DNA from: a virus
Virus record (IMG/VR): IMGVR_UViG_3300020172_003394
Span: 22,229-86,228 of that record
DNA length: 64,000 nucleotides
Direction: 5' to 3' (one strand)
Shown: one piece after another, positions 6,395 to 12,281 of the stretch
Position numbering within the stretch: the first letter of the stretch is position 1
Layout: every line of letters begins with the position of its first letter
Notes under the pieces: generated by a model
Seen by the model: only the letters and a program-made list of their open reading frames with translations
What the model was told of the DNA's origin: nothing
Database searches by the model: none
Program-made: the position numbers and the translations under genes

Positions 6395-6476
6395 GGGAGT
6401 GTTGCAGAGCGGCCAAATGCAGTTGACTGTAAATCAACCGTCTTAGACTTCGGTGGTTCGAATCCACCCGCTCCCA
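6395..6476 (+). tRNA. tRNA-Tyr (anticodon GTA)
   Basis: Acceptor GGGAGTG/CGCTCCC, anticodon stem GTTGA/TCAAC with loop CTGTAAA, class II variable arm and T loop TTCGAAT. Discriminator A; no CCA. Confidence 0.95.
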
Positions 6477-6479
6477 TAT

Positions 6480-6553
6480 AGGCGCGTAGCTCAGGTGGTT
6501 AGAGCACTGACCTGATAAGTCAGGGGTCGCTGGTTCAACTCCAGCCGTGCCTA
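6480..6553 (+). tRNA. tRNA-Ile (anticodon GAT)
   Basis: Acceptor AGGCGCG/CGTGCCT, anticodon stem CTGAC/GTCAG with loop CTGATAA, T arm GCTGG-TTCAACT-CCAGC. Discriminator A; no CCA. Confidence 0.95.
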
Positions 6554-6558
6554 TTTTA

Positions 6559-6630
6559 GCCCCGATAGCTCAATGGTAGAGCATGTGACTCTTAATCACC
6601 AGGTTGTAGGTTCGAGTCCTACTCGGGGCA
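6559..6630 (+). tRNA. tRNA-Lys (anticodon CTT)
   Basis: Acceptor GCCCCGA/TCGGGGC pairs fully; the anticodon loop is CTCTTAA with CTT. The top pair of the anticodon stem is mismatched. T arm GTAGG-TTCGAGT-CCTAC. Discriminator A; no CCA. Confidence 0.93.
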
Positions 6631-6633
6631 TAC

Positions 6634-6706
6634 GCCAAGATAGCTCAGTTGGTAGAGCAGCGGACTGAAGCTCCGCGTGTCGGGGGTTCGACTCCCTCTC
6701 TTGGCA
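6634..6706 (+). tRNA. tRNA-Phe (anticodon GAA)
   Basis: Acceptor GCCAAGA/TCTTGGC, anticodon stem GCGGA/TCCGC with loop CTGAAGC, T loop TTCGACT. Discriminator A; no CCA. Confidence 0.95.
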
Positions 6707-6712
6707 CTAAGG

Positions 6713-7084
6713 TTAAAGTGGTAATTCAGTAAGATTATTCTCTCGGTCTAAATACTTCATTTCGACCTTAACAGGATTAAATTCCTGAATGGCATTTACC
6801 ACAAGTTGTGGGTCAAGTGTACCGCAGGTATATACATCAAGTTGTAATAAACCAGGTGAGACTTCATCCCACACGTGAAGTGCGATGTGACTTGTTTCGA
6901 TGATGGCAACAGCAGTAAGACCACGATTACCAGCGACATCAAGATAGTTCGCAAATGGTCCCATCATAACTTTCATACCAATGGAAGAAATAAGTGTTTC
7001 CATCCAATGTATTGTAGTTTGTTTGTCTGTTGGTGGATTGGTGACTTCGGCACGAACGATAAGATGTTTATGAACGAGTGGCAT
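6713..7084 (-). CDS. speD: S-adenosylmethionine decarboxylase
   Basis: The 123-residue protein matches short prokaryotic AdoMet decarboxylases. The segment ETSHIALHVWDE holds the cleavage site and pyruvoyl-forming Ser65, followed by H66 and H70, and LDVYTCG holds Cys87. The proenzyme cleaves itself and makes decarboxylated AdoMet, the aminopropyl donor for spermidine. spermidine can neutralise packaged DNA or support translation. speD is a known auxiliary gene of cyanophages. This is the only convincing minus-strand gene here; AAAGGA lies upstream of its ATG on that strand. No spermidine synthase is seen. Confidence 0.93.
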   Translation of the reverse strand: MPLVHKHLIVRAEVTNPPTDKQTTIHWMETLISSIGMKVMMGPFANYLDVAGNRGLTAVAIIETSHIALHVWDEVSPGLLQLDVYTCGTLDPQLVVNAIQEFNPVKVEMKYLDRENNLTELPL

Positions 7085-7153
7085 ATTACATATCCTTTGT
7101 TATAATGTTGTTAGTAAATATATAAGTATTAACGGTATATAAGGAAAATTATA

Positions 7154-7249
7154 ATGAAAGCAGCAGTTATTACATTTTTAATAATAGCTATTAGTATAAG
7201 CTTGACAACCGCGTGGATAGCTATTATATTAGAAAGGGACGAGTTTTAG
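7154..7249 (+). CDS. 31-residue single-span membrane peptide
   Basis: An AAGGA site 8 bases upstream and an ATG open a 31-codon frame: a short basic start, one hydrophobic helix of about 22 residues and a charged end (LERDEF). Its TAG stop shares two bases with the first bases of tRNA-Trp. A consensus promoter for that tRNA lies inside the frame (7202-7230), so the sequence serves both purposes. Function unknown. Confidence 0.5.
   Translation: MKAAVITFLIIAISISLTTAWIAIILERDEF
7202..7230 (+). promoter_or_regulatory. Sigma70-type promoter
   Basis: TTGACA (7202-7207), 17 bases, then TATATT (7225-7230). The start of transcription would fall near 7237, about ten bases before tRNA-Trp. The same hexamers and spacing recur at 9809 and 12972. 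Confidence 0.75.
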
Positions 7250-7319
7250 GTCCATAGTGTAATTGGCAACACAACAGTCTCCAAAACTGTTTTTCAAGGT
7301 TCGAGTCCTTGTGGGCCTG
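7248..7319 (+). tRNA. tRNA-Trp (anticodon CCA)
   Basis: Acceptor AGGTCCA/TGGGCCT, D stem GTGT/ACAC, anticodon stem ACAGT/ACTGT with loop CTCCAAA, T arm CAAGG-TTCGAGT-CCTTG. Discriminator G fits Trp. The gene begins inside the stop codon of the upstream peptide frame. Confidence 0.95.
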
Positions 7320-7325
7320 TTTCAT

Positions 7326-7399
7326 TCCCAGGTAGCTCAGTTGGTAGTAGCAGCGCACTGTTAATGCGCGGGTCGGGGGTTCAAGTCCCTCCCTGGGAG
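7326..7399 (+). tRNA. tRNA-Asn (anticodon GTT)
   Basis: Acceptor TCCCAGG/CCTGGGA, anticodon stem GCGCA/TGCGC with loop CTGTTAA, T loop TTCAAGT. The D stem is weak (GCTC opposite GTAGC), the D loop slightly enlarged. Discriminator G fits Asn. Confidence 0.93.
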
Positions 7400-7433
7400 C
7401 TTGTCGTATTTATTTTTCACAAACGAGGTTATT

Positions 7434-7691
7434 ATGAATTTGACACCGAATGATAAGTTGAAGTTGGAAGCAGCACTGAAGGATATGGCTACGTCTATGA
7501 CACGGGTAGCAGCAGAACGCGACCTACAGAAGAATGTGATTGGAGACATCTGTGAAGAACTCCAACTCAATAAGAAGGTGTTCCGTAAGTTGGCACGTGT
7601 GTATTACAAGCAAAACTTTGATGACGAAGTTGCAACGCATCAAGAGTTTGAAACCCTTTACGAGACTGTAACGCAAACTACTAAGCCCTAA
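7434..7691 (+). CDS. DsbA-like dsDNA-binding protein
   Basis: Starting at the ATG six bases after GAGG gives 85 residues; an in-frame TTG at 7401 abuts the tRNA and lacks a ribosome site. The sequence is helical, with an EELQLNKKVFRKLARVYYKQN centre and an EFETLYETV end. This layout resembles T4 DsbA, a small DNA-binding protein that affects late promoters. The similarity is judged by eye and modest. An unrelated helical protein is the alternative. Confidence 0.6.
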   Translation: MNLTPNDKLKLEAALKDMATSMTRVAAERDLQKNVIGDICEELQLNKKVFRKLARVYYKQNFDDEVATHQEFETLYETVTQTTKP

Positions 7692-7701
7692 GAGGTGACG
7701 T

Positions 7702-8145
7702 ATGAATCGGTTATGGATGTTGTTGTTCGTTTTCGGATGTACGGCACCAACCGAACCGCAGGTTACAAACTATCAATTAAATTTTGTAAAAGATGTAGAT
7801 ACAATTTTTGTTGATACCACGGCAATACAAATCACAAAGCATATTGGAGCGGTCACTAATATTCACGGCAGACGAATGGTATTGATAACAGGAAATATTT
7901 ACATCCAAGCAACTCCTGGATTTGGACATGTAGATACTCTACCTACGGTTAATCCAATATCGTATACCAACAACGGGTATGTAGGCACTGTATTTGGTGC
8001 CTTTCCAAGTATGGTAGGAATGACTGCAACCATTATTGCAAAAGTTGTAGATGATATACGAACACCTGAAGAATATAGGTATCCGCAACTTCGGCAAGTA
8101 TTGGCAGTGGATACGATGAAGATGGTTATTCTCCCACGCAAATAG
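7702..8145 (+). CDS. Lipoprotein of unknown function
   Basis: The 147-residue protein has a short signal peptide ending in a lipobox (VFGC, Cys13) followed by TAPTEP. The mature part is beta-rich, with alternating hydrophobic and Thr/Ile residues, about the size of one or two immunoglobulin-like domains. GAGGTG lies six bases upstream of the ATG. No family is recognised. With the Big_2 lipoprotein at 3038 it is a second predicted envelope lipoprotein in this region. Confidence 0.7.
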   Translation: MNRLWMLLFVFGCTAPTEPQVTNYQLNFVKDVDTIFVDTTAIQITKHIGAVTNIHGRRMVLITGNIYIQATPGFGHVDTLPTVNPISYTNNGYVGTVFGAFPSMVGMTATIIAKVVDDIRTPEEYRYPQLRQVLAVDTMKMVILPRK

Positions 8146-8150
8146 TAGTT

Positions 8151-8224
8151 GGGGTGGTAGCTCAATTGGTTAGAGCACTGCACTGTCACTGCAGAGGTTG
8201 CGGGTTCGATTCCCGTCCATCCCG
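8151..8224 (+). tRNA. tRNA-Asp (anticodon GTC)
   Basis: Acceptor GGGGTGG/CCATCCC, anticodon stem CTGCA/TGCAG with loop CTGTCAC, T arm GCGGG-TTCGATT-CCCGT. Discriminator G fits Asp; no CCA. Confidence 0.95.
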
Positions 8225-8248
8225 TTTTACACCACCAAGGAGTATTTT

Positions 8249-8443
8249 ATGAAACGTGTGTATTTGAGTAATACTGAAAACAAAATTGCTGGAGTATGTG
8301 GTGGATTTGCAGAATCATTAGGAATTGACCCCACACTCATCAGATTACTTTTTGTTGCAGCGTTTTTTTCACCACTTCCTGCAGTAATTTTTTATCTGCT
8401 GTGTTGGATAGTTATTCCACGAAATCCTGGATATAAGTCATAA
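8249..8443 (+). CDS. PspC-domain protein
   Basis: Using the ATG after AAGGAG gives 64 residues that are one PspC domain: a NKIAGVCGGFAESLGIDPTLIR motif split by the known Gly-rich turn, then a hydrophobic helix (about residues 29-53) ending IVIPRNP. PspC proteins sit in the inner membrane and take part in the phage-shock response to secretin or membrane stress. A phage copy might protect membrane integrity during infection. The stop overlaps the next ATG (TAATG). Confidence 0.88.
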   Translation: MKRVYLSNTENKIAGVCGGFAESLGIDPTLIRLLFVAAFFSPLPAVIFYLLCWIVIPRNPGYKS

Positions 8444-9567
8444 TGAAATTATTATTGTTATCAACGTGTGGCAGAACAAAAGAAGCAGAAGATGTAAGTT
8501 ACATTAATTTATATCTTGCGTCTCTGAAAAAGCATGTTGTTCCTCATTACAATGTTAAAGTTATTTTGTTCAACAATGCATTAAATCAAAATTCTAATGA
8601 AAGTTTGACTTGGCAAAGAGTTCAAGAGTTTGGATTAGAAAATATTGTTGAAGTAAAAAACATGTATGAAATGGGACTACCGCAAAAATCGTTAGAGTTT
8701 CTTGATAATATGCACTGGTTTTCCAAGATTGGAATAAATATGAATATGTTATTTGATTATTCAAGAAACCATAATTTCTTTGATGCAGATTGGGTTTTTC
8801 ACTTTGACACGGATTTAGAATTTTTACCAAACTTTCAATCGGTGTTTTCTAAAATTCATCCTATGGTGGAAGTAAATCCAGAAGTTATGATAACTGCGGC
8901 GGGTGACACATACCCATACAACATACGTTATCAGGACACAGAATTTATTTTTGATGAACCTGAACGGGTATACATGTACGACGAATCAACAGTTCATCAC
9001 AATTTTACTTTACGGCAATTGACAGTAAACCGTAGAGACGCCGACGCAACAGATGCAACTAGATATTCTGGTAGTGAAAAGTTATTTTTTAACTTACAAC
9101 AACAAAAAATAAGAAATGATTTTGTTGGATACTCCAGACAAGCGGCAAATCAACATACGTTCAACTGGATTTCGTGCCACTATCCAAACAATTATGAAGC
9201 AATTGGTAAATTAAAAGATAACGAAGATGCACATTTGTTGAAAAAATTGTGGGATGAAAAAACTAGTCCTAATTTTGAATTGTTTGTGAATCACGATAAA
9301 GGGTCACTACCACAATTCTTTTTACAAGGGTCGTCACATAATGTCGTAAAGGTACAACTTCGTGGTTATTTGGATATGGCAAGACATTATAGTTCTGGTT
9401 GGTATGCCGAAACACCGTTTGGGGCATACGCACAACAACGACTAAAAGAAGATTACACCGATACCCAGCATATTTGGGAAAAGGATTATTTGACAAGAGA
9501 AGAAATTGAATCTAGAATTTCTAATTTACAAAATGAAATTCAAAGATTACAAAATATGTTAAATTAG
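8443..9567 (+). CDS. GT-A-fold glycosyltransferase with coiled-coil tail
   Basis: The 374-residue protein has a DxD metal and nucleotide-sugar site (HFDTDLEF, D122 and D124) after an N-terminal Rossmann-like half. This points to a GT-A glycosyltransferase. The last 25 residues form a short heptad coiled coil. Donor and acceptor are unknown; modification of host surface glycans, phage DNA bases or structural proteins are all possible. It is coupled to the PspC gene by start-stop overlap. Confidence 0.7.
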   Translation: MKLLLLSTCGRTKEAEDVSYINLYLASLKKHVVPHYNVKVILFNNALNQNSNESLTWQRVQEFGLENIVEVKNMYEMGLPQKSLEFLDNMHWFSKIGINMNMLFDYSRNHNFFDADWVFHFDTDLEFLPNFQSVFSKIHPMVEVNPEVMITAAGDTYPYNIRYQDTEFIFDEPERVYMYDESTVHHNFTLRQLTVNRRDADATDATRYSGSEKLFFNLQQQKIRNDFVGYSRQAANQHTFNWISCHYPNNYEAIGKLKDNEDAHLLKKLWDEKTSPNFELFVNHDKGSLPQFFLQGSSHNVVKVQLRGYLDMARHYSSGWYAETPFGAYAQQRLKEDYTDTQHIWEKDYLTREEIESRISNLQNEIQRLQNMLN

Positions 9568-9573
9568 TAGTTG

Positions 9574-9658
9574 GGACAGTTGGCTGAGTGGTCTAAAGCA
9601 GGAGATTACTAATCTCTCGTACTGAAAGGTACCGTGGGTTCGAATCCTACACTGTCCG
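9574..9658 (+). tRNA. tRNA-Ser with anticodon ACT
   Basis: Acceptor GGACAGT/ACTGTCC pairs fully. It has a Ser-type D arm, a class II arm (GTAC/GTAC), T arm GTGGG-TTCGAAT-CCTAC and discriminator G. The anticodon stem GGAGA/TCTCT holds loop TTACTAA, giving ACT where GCT is normal for AGY codons. A34 in this box is very unusual. Confidence 0.88.
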
Positions 9659-9674
9659 TTTAATGGAGATTGTT

Positions 9675-9785
9675 ATGGCAACACATAAAAGAAAAGGACA
9701 TACTAGAAAGCCAAGAAAATCTTGGCAAGCTAGTATAAAAGTAAAATCAACAACTGTTAAAAATCCGCGCAAAAAACGTAAATAA
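9675..9785 (+). CDS. 36-residue highly basic peptide
   Basis: A TGGAG site six bases upstream and an ATG open a 36-codon frame. About 17 of 36 residues are Lys, Arg or His, and the ends read THKRKGHTRKPRK and NPRKKRK. The composition resembles small ribosomal proteins or nucleoid proteins. RNA or DNA binding is likely, identity unknown. A similar peptide is encoded at 13403. Confidence 0.6.
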   Translation: MATHKRKGHTRKPRKSWQASIKVKSTTVKNPRKKRK

Positions 9786-9808
9786 TTAGTATTTATTTAG
9801 GAGAGGGC

Positions 9809-9837
9809 TTGACAATCGGCAGTCCACTAGTTATATT
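9809..9837 (+). promoter_or_regulatory. Sigma70-type promoter
   Basis: TTGACA (9809-9814), a 17-base spacer and TATATT (9832-9837). Initiation near 9844 would give a transcript opening with tRNA-Lys (9855) and continuing into the structured non-coding stretch at 9930. Confidence 0.75.
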
Positions 9838-9854
9838 ACTGGTGTAGGGTAAAC

Positions 9855-9928
9855 GCCTCCATAACTCAATTGGTCAGAGTAGCTGGCTTTTAACCAGTAA
9901 GTTCTAGGTTCGAGTCCTAGTGGGGGCA
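9855..9928 (+). tRNA. tRNA-Lys (anticodon TTT)
   Basis: Acceptor GCCTCCA/TGGGGGC, anticodon stem GCTGG/CCAGT with loop CTTTTAA, T arm CTAGG-TTCGAGT-CCTAG. Discriminator A; no CCA. Confidence 0.95.
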
Positions 9929-9944
9929 CTGTTGATTAACAATA

Positions 9945-10140
9945 GAAGGTCAGTTGTAGAGCTTACCCGTGGTAGGAGAATCCCCACGCTACACGATTCA
10001 TCCAAGCGACCCTTACGTGAAGTATCACTACAACGATACAGGGGAAGTATCCGTAAGTAGTAGTCCTCGTGTTTAGACAAACGTTCGGTGAGGATGGCAC
10101 CAACGATAATAGGTAAGTTCTTCTCTATAAAATGAGAGGA
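9945..10140 (+). ncRNA. Putative structured non-coding RNA
   Basis: No credible reading frame lies in the 230 bases between tRNA-Lys and tRNA-Leu, yet consecutive helices can be drawn. P1: TGTAG/CTACA (9955-9993) with inner GTGG/CCAC. P2: CTTACG/CGTAAG (10012-10057) with inner GTATC/GATAC. P3: TCCTC/GAGGA (10064-10094) with inner GTTT-AGAC-AAAC. P4: CTCT/AGAG (10123-10138). The upstream promoter at 9809 would transcribe it. The boundaries are approximate and no known family is recognised. It might be a processed spacer RNA or an independent regulator. Confidence 0.5.
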
Positions 10141-10159
10141 TACAATAAGTCATCCATAC

Positions 10160-10242
10160 GCCCTGGTGGTGGAATGGCATACACAGAGCACTTAAAATGC
10201 TCCGGTCTTACGACCTTGCGAGTTCGAGTCTCGCCCTGGGCA
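10160..10242 (+). tRNA. tRNA-Leu (anticodon TAA)
   Basis: Anticodon stem GAGCA/TGCTC with loop CTTAAAA, class II variable arm, T arm GCGAG-TTCGAGT-CTCGC, discriminator A as for Leu. The acceptor GCCCTGG/CCTGGGC has one T-T mismatch. Confidence 0.93.
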
Positions 10243-10258
10243 TCAGCAGGAGAACAAT

Positions 10259-10423
10259 ATGATTAAGTATTTGGTAAAAATATATTTTGTAGGTGGGGTC
10301 ACATCGTTTATATATTACGCAGCAGAAGCAACCGAGGCTATTACACAGTTTCGTAATGACCCGGATGCACAAAAGTTGTTAGAAGGAAAAGTATTGACAC
10401 ATTATGAGGTAGGACCTGTATGA
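10259..10423 (+). CDS. 54-residue protein, unknown
   Basis: AGGAG precedes the ATG by six bases. The protein starts with a hydrophobic, aromatic stretch (YLVKIYFVGGV) and continues into a helical, polar part (AEATEAITQFRNDPDAQKLL). It looks like a compact cytosolic fold rather than a membrane peptide. Its stop overlaps the next start (ATGA). Function unknown. Confidence 0.6.
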   Translation: MIKYLVKIYFVGGVTSFIYYAAEATEAITQFRNDPDAQKLLEGKVLTHYEVGPV

Positions 10424-10518
10424 GTAATATAATTTTAGGTGGTATCTGTATATTGTTTGTATTACTCAGTATATGGTTTTCTCTTGTAGTACATCATCGT
10501 TGGGGACGTAAGAAATAA
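10420..10518 (+). CDS. 32-residue single-span membrane peptide
   Basis: It is translationally coupled to the preceding frame by ATGA. About 22 hydrophobic residues form one membrane helix, followed by a basic tail (HHRWGRKK) that should stay in the cytoplasm. It resembles the small membrane peptide at 7154 in layout, not in sequence. Function unknown. Confidence 0.55.
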   Translation: MSNIILGGICILFVLLSIWFSLVVHHRWGRKK

Positions 10519-10524
10519 ATTGTT

Positions 10525-10596
10525 GCGGGTGTAGCTCAGTGGTAGAGTCCGTGCTTGCCAAGCACGTTGTCGTGGGTTCGAATCCCATCGCCCGCT
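10525..10596 (+). tRNA. tRNA-Gly (anticodon GCC)
   Basis: Acceptor GCGGGTG/CGCCCGC, anticodon stem CGTGC/GCACG with loop TTGCCAA, T arm GTGGG-TTCGAAT-CCCAT. Discriminator T; no CCA. Confidence 0.95.
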
Positions 10597-10608
10597 CTTG
10601 GAGAATTT

Positions 10609-11184
10609 ATGTTTGATATGTTTAATAGAGTAATCTCACAACGAGGTTACACAAGATACTTGGAAATCGGTGTTAGTAATGGTGGAACATTCTATAATAT
10701 AGAATGTCAAGTAAAGCATGGTGTGGATCCTAACAACAAGGATATACTTTACCCCATTACCTCCGATGAGTTTTTTGAAAACTGTAATCAAACATATGAT
10801 TTAGTTTTTATTGATGGTGACCACGAGTGTAATCAAGTGTTACGAGATATTAATAATAGCATCCAACACTTGTCACCAAATGGTATCATTTTTATTCACG
10901 ATACAAAACCGCACACCGAATTGATGCAACGGTCACCAATGCCACCTTCGGAAAAATTGTGTGAACGTGGGTTGTGGACTGGTGATGTGTGGAAAGCTAT
11001 CGCAAAATTTAGAAGTACAAGAACAGATTTTACAGTTAGAACATTTAATATAGAACTTGGTTTAACTATACTAGAAAGAGGTGAGGAGACGCTGATAGAA
11101 ATACCAGAAGAACTCACTTACGAGTGGTACTTGACAAACCAAGATTACGTGTTAAATTTAATTCCGTACAATACGGGCCTGTAG
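10609..11184 (+). CDS. SAM-dependent methyltransferase (class I)
   Basis: From the ATG eight bases after GGAG the protein has 191 residues. The N-terminal LEIGVSNGGTF is a glycine-rich AdoMet-binding loop (motif I). DLVFIDGDHE and IIFIHDT follow, as in the Methyltransf_24 group acting on small molecules or sugars. The acceptor is unknown. The TAG stop is supplied by tRNA-Ala, which the gene overlaps by 10 bases. Confidence 0.8.
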   Translation: MFDMFNRVISQRGYTRYLEIGVSNGGTFYNIECQVKHGVDPNNKDILYPITSDEFFENCNQTYDLVFIDGDHECNQVLRDINNSIQHLSPNGIIFIHDTKPHTELMQRSPMPPSEKLCERGLWTGDVWKAIAKFRSTRTDFTVRTFNIELGLTILERGEETLIEIPEELTYEWYLTNQDYVLNLIPYNTGL

Positions 11185-11247
11185 CTCAGCTGGGAGAGCG
11201 CCTGATTTGCATTCAGGAGGTCATCGGTTCGATCCCGTTCAGGTCCA
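11175..11247 (+). tRNA. tRNA-Ala (anticodon TGC)
   Basis: Acceptor GGGCCTG/CAGGTCC, anticodon stem CCTGA/TCAGG with loop TTTGCAT, T stem ATCGG/CCGTT. Discriminator A. The first ten bases are also the end of the methyltransferase gene. Confidence 0.93.
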
Positions 11248-11250
11248 TTT

Positions 11251-11335
11251 TAGTCGGTCATTGAGGGTGTAGTCACTCAGTCCTATGTCAGAGAAATCTG
11301 TTATGTCTGAACCTACAAGCGACCTGAGCCGACTA
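11251..11335 (+). ncRNA. Putative structured non-coding RNA, 85 nt
   Basis: The stretch between tRNA-Ala and tRNA-Val has no reading frame and is closed by a perfect 7-bp stem TAGTCGG/CCGACTA. Inside, TGAG/CTCA and TCAGA/TCTGA hairpins make a multi-branch shape. It begins three bases after tRNA-Ala and ends three bases before tRNA-Val, so tRNA processing would release it as a free RNA. No known family recognised. Confidence 0.5.
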
Positions 11336-11338
11336 TCT

Positions 11339-11412
11339 GGGTGGTTAGCTCAGCTGGTTAGAGCATCGCTTTTACACAGCGAGGGTCGGGGGTTCGAGTC
11401 CCTCACTACCCA
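11339..11412 (+). tRNA. tRNA-Val (anticodon TAC)
   Basis: Acceptor GGGTGGT/ACTACCC, anticodon stem TCGCT/AGCGA with loop TTTACAC, T loop TTCGAGT. Discriminator A; no CCA. Confidence 0.95.
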
Positions 11413-11431
11413 TTCACCATAAGGAGGTTAT

Positions 11432-11638
11432 ATGAGACAACGTGTTATTGAAATGTTACGGTCACAAGCAGAAGCAGAACGTCAGAAGGCATTACTTTCA
11501 CTTGACCTTTTGATGGAACGTTCGGTTGGTATTGGTGACCATTCCACAGGTGATTTTTATAAGAACGCTGAAGAAGCATTACAGATGCTTGTTGACGCTG
11601 ACGATAAGATTGAAGCATTAAACAAGTATTTTAATTAA
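11432..11638 (+). CDS. Small helical protein, unknown
   Basis: AAGGAGG lies six bases before the ATG, a strong ribosome site. The 68 residues are mostly helical (AEAERQKALLSLDLLMER, then NAEEALQMLVDADDKIEAL), suggesting a two-helix hairpin. No family is recognised; nothing suggests membrane insertion. Confidence 0.7.
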   Translation: MRQRVIEMLRSQAEAERQKALLSLDLLMERSVGIGDHSTGDFYKNAEEALQMLVDADDKIEALNKYFN

Positions 11639-11645
11639 GTTTGTC

Positions 11646-11717
11646 GCGGGTGTCGTATAACGGCTATTACCCCAGCCTTCCAAGCTGGTGACGAGGGTTC
11701 GACTCCCTCTACCCGCT
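11646..11717 (+). tRNA. tRNA-Gly (anticodon TCC)
   Basis: Acceptor GCGGGTG/TACCCGC, anticodon stem CCAGC/GCTGG with loop CTTCCAA (normal U33), T arm GAGGG-TTCGACT-CCCTC. This canonical Gly(TCC) makes the aberrant one at 14024 redundant for decoding. Confidence 0.95.
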
Positions 11718-11721
11718 CTTT

Positions 11722-11805
11722 GCTCTTGTGACGGAACCGGCAGACGTAGCGGACTCAAAATCCGCCGCCCTCAAAGGCGTGTGGGTTCGACTCCCACCGA
11801 GAGCA
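11722..11805 (+). tRNA. tRNA-Leu (anticodon CAA)
   Basis: Acceptor GCTCTTG/CGAGAGC, anticodon stem GCGGA/TCCGC with loop CTCAAAA, class II variable arm, T loop TTCGACT, discriminator A. Confidence 0.95.
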
Positions 11806-11808
11806 TAA

Positions 11809-11881
11809 CGGGGAGTAGCTCAGTTGGTAGAGTGCACGCTTTGGGAGCGTGATGTCGCAGGTTCGAGTCCTGTCTCCCCGA
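11809..11881 (+). tRNA. tRNA-Pro (anticodon TGG)
   Basis: Acceptor CGGGGAG/CTCCCCG pairs fully, anticodon stem CACGC/GCGTG with loop TTTGGGA, T arm GCAGG-TTCGAGT-CCTGT. Discriminator A; no CCA. Confidence 0.95.
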
Positions 11882-11899
11882 CTCAATAGGAGAATAGTT

Positions 11900-12223
11900 A
11901 TGGAAAAAATTATAGAAGAATATTTTGATGCTTTTGTTAACAAAGATTTGCAAAAGTTATCGTCGCTGTATGATGACAATATTGTGTTGTCTGAATGGGA
12001 TGAAAACATCTTTACTGGAAAGGAAGCTGTTTTAAAAGCGAATGAAGAACTATTTAATAAGTTCAAGGATATTGGTGTTGTGGTGAAAGCACGTGCATCA
12101 CAAAATAATCGTTCGTTGAATGAAATAGTGGTACACCTAGACGATGTTGAAGTCAAGGTAGTTGATAGCATTACTGTGGTAGATGGAAAAATTATCGGTA
12201 TAATGGCATATCGTGGATTCTAA
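11900..12223 (+). CDS. SnoaL/NTF2-like protein
   Basis: Starting at the ATG after AGGAG gives 107 residues; the longer frame begins inside tRNA-Pro. The pattern EEYFDAFVNKDLQKLSSLYDDNIVLSEW, split by a loop, then FTGKEAVL and a run of beta strands, is that of the SnoaL-like NTF2 fold, a cone that binds or isomerises small molecules. Whether it is an enzyme cannot be told. It closes the first half of the tRNA region; a TATTTATA motif follows at 12234. Confidence 0.75.
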   Translation: MEKIIEEYFDAFVNKDLQKLSSLYDDNIVLSEWDENIFTGKEAVLKANEELFNKFKDIGVVVKARASQNNRSLNEIVVHLDDVEVKVVDSITVVDGKIIGIMAYRGF

Positions 12224-12233
12224 TATTAAACGA

Positions 12234-12241
12234 TATTTATA
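12234..12241 (+). promoter_or_regulatory. Putative late promoter motif TATTTATA
   Basis: TATTTATATTGTAAT lies 48 bases before the sulfotransferase-like gene at 12282. It is one of seven intergenic copies of TATTTATA found shortly upstream of genes in this window. Confidence 0.45.
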
Positions 12242-12281
12242 TTGTAATACGGTTCTGTAAATTTACACTAGAGAAAAATAT

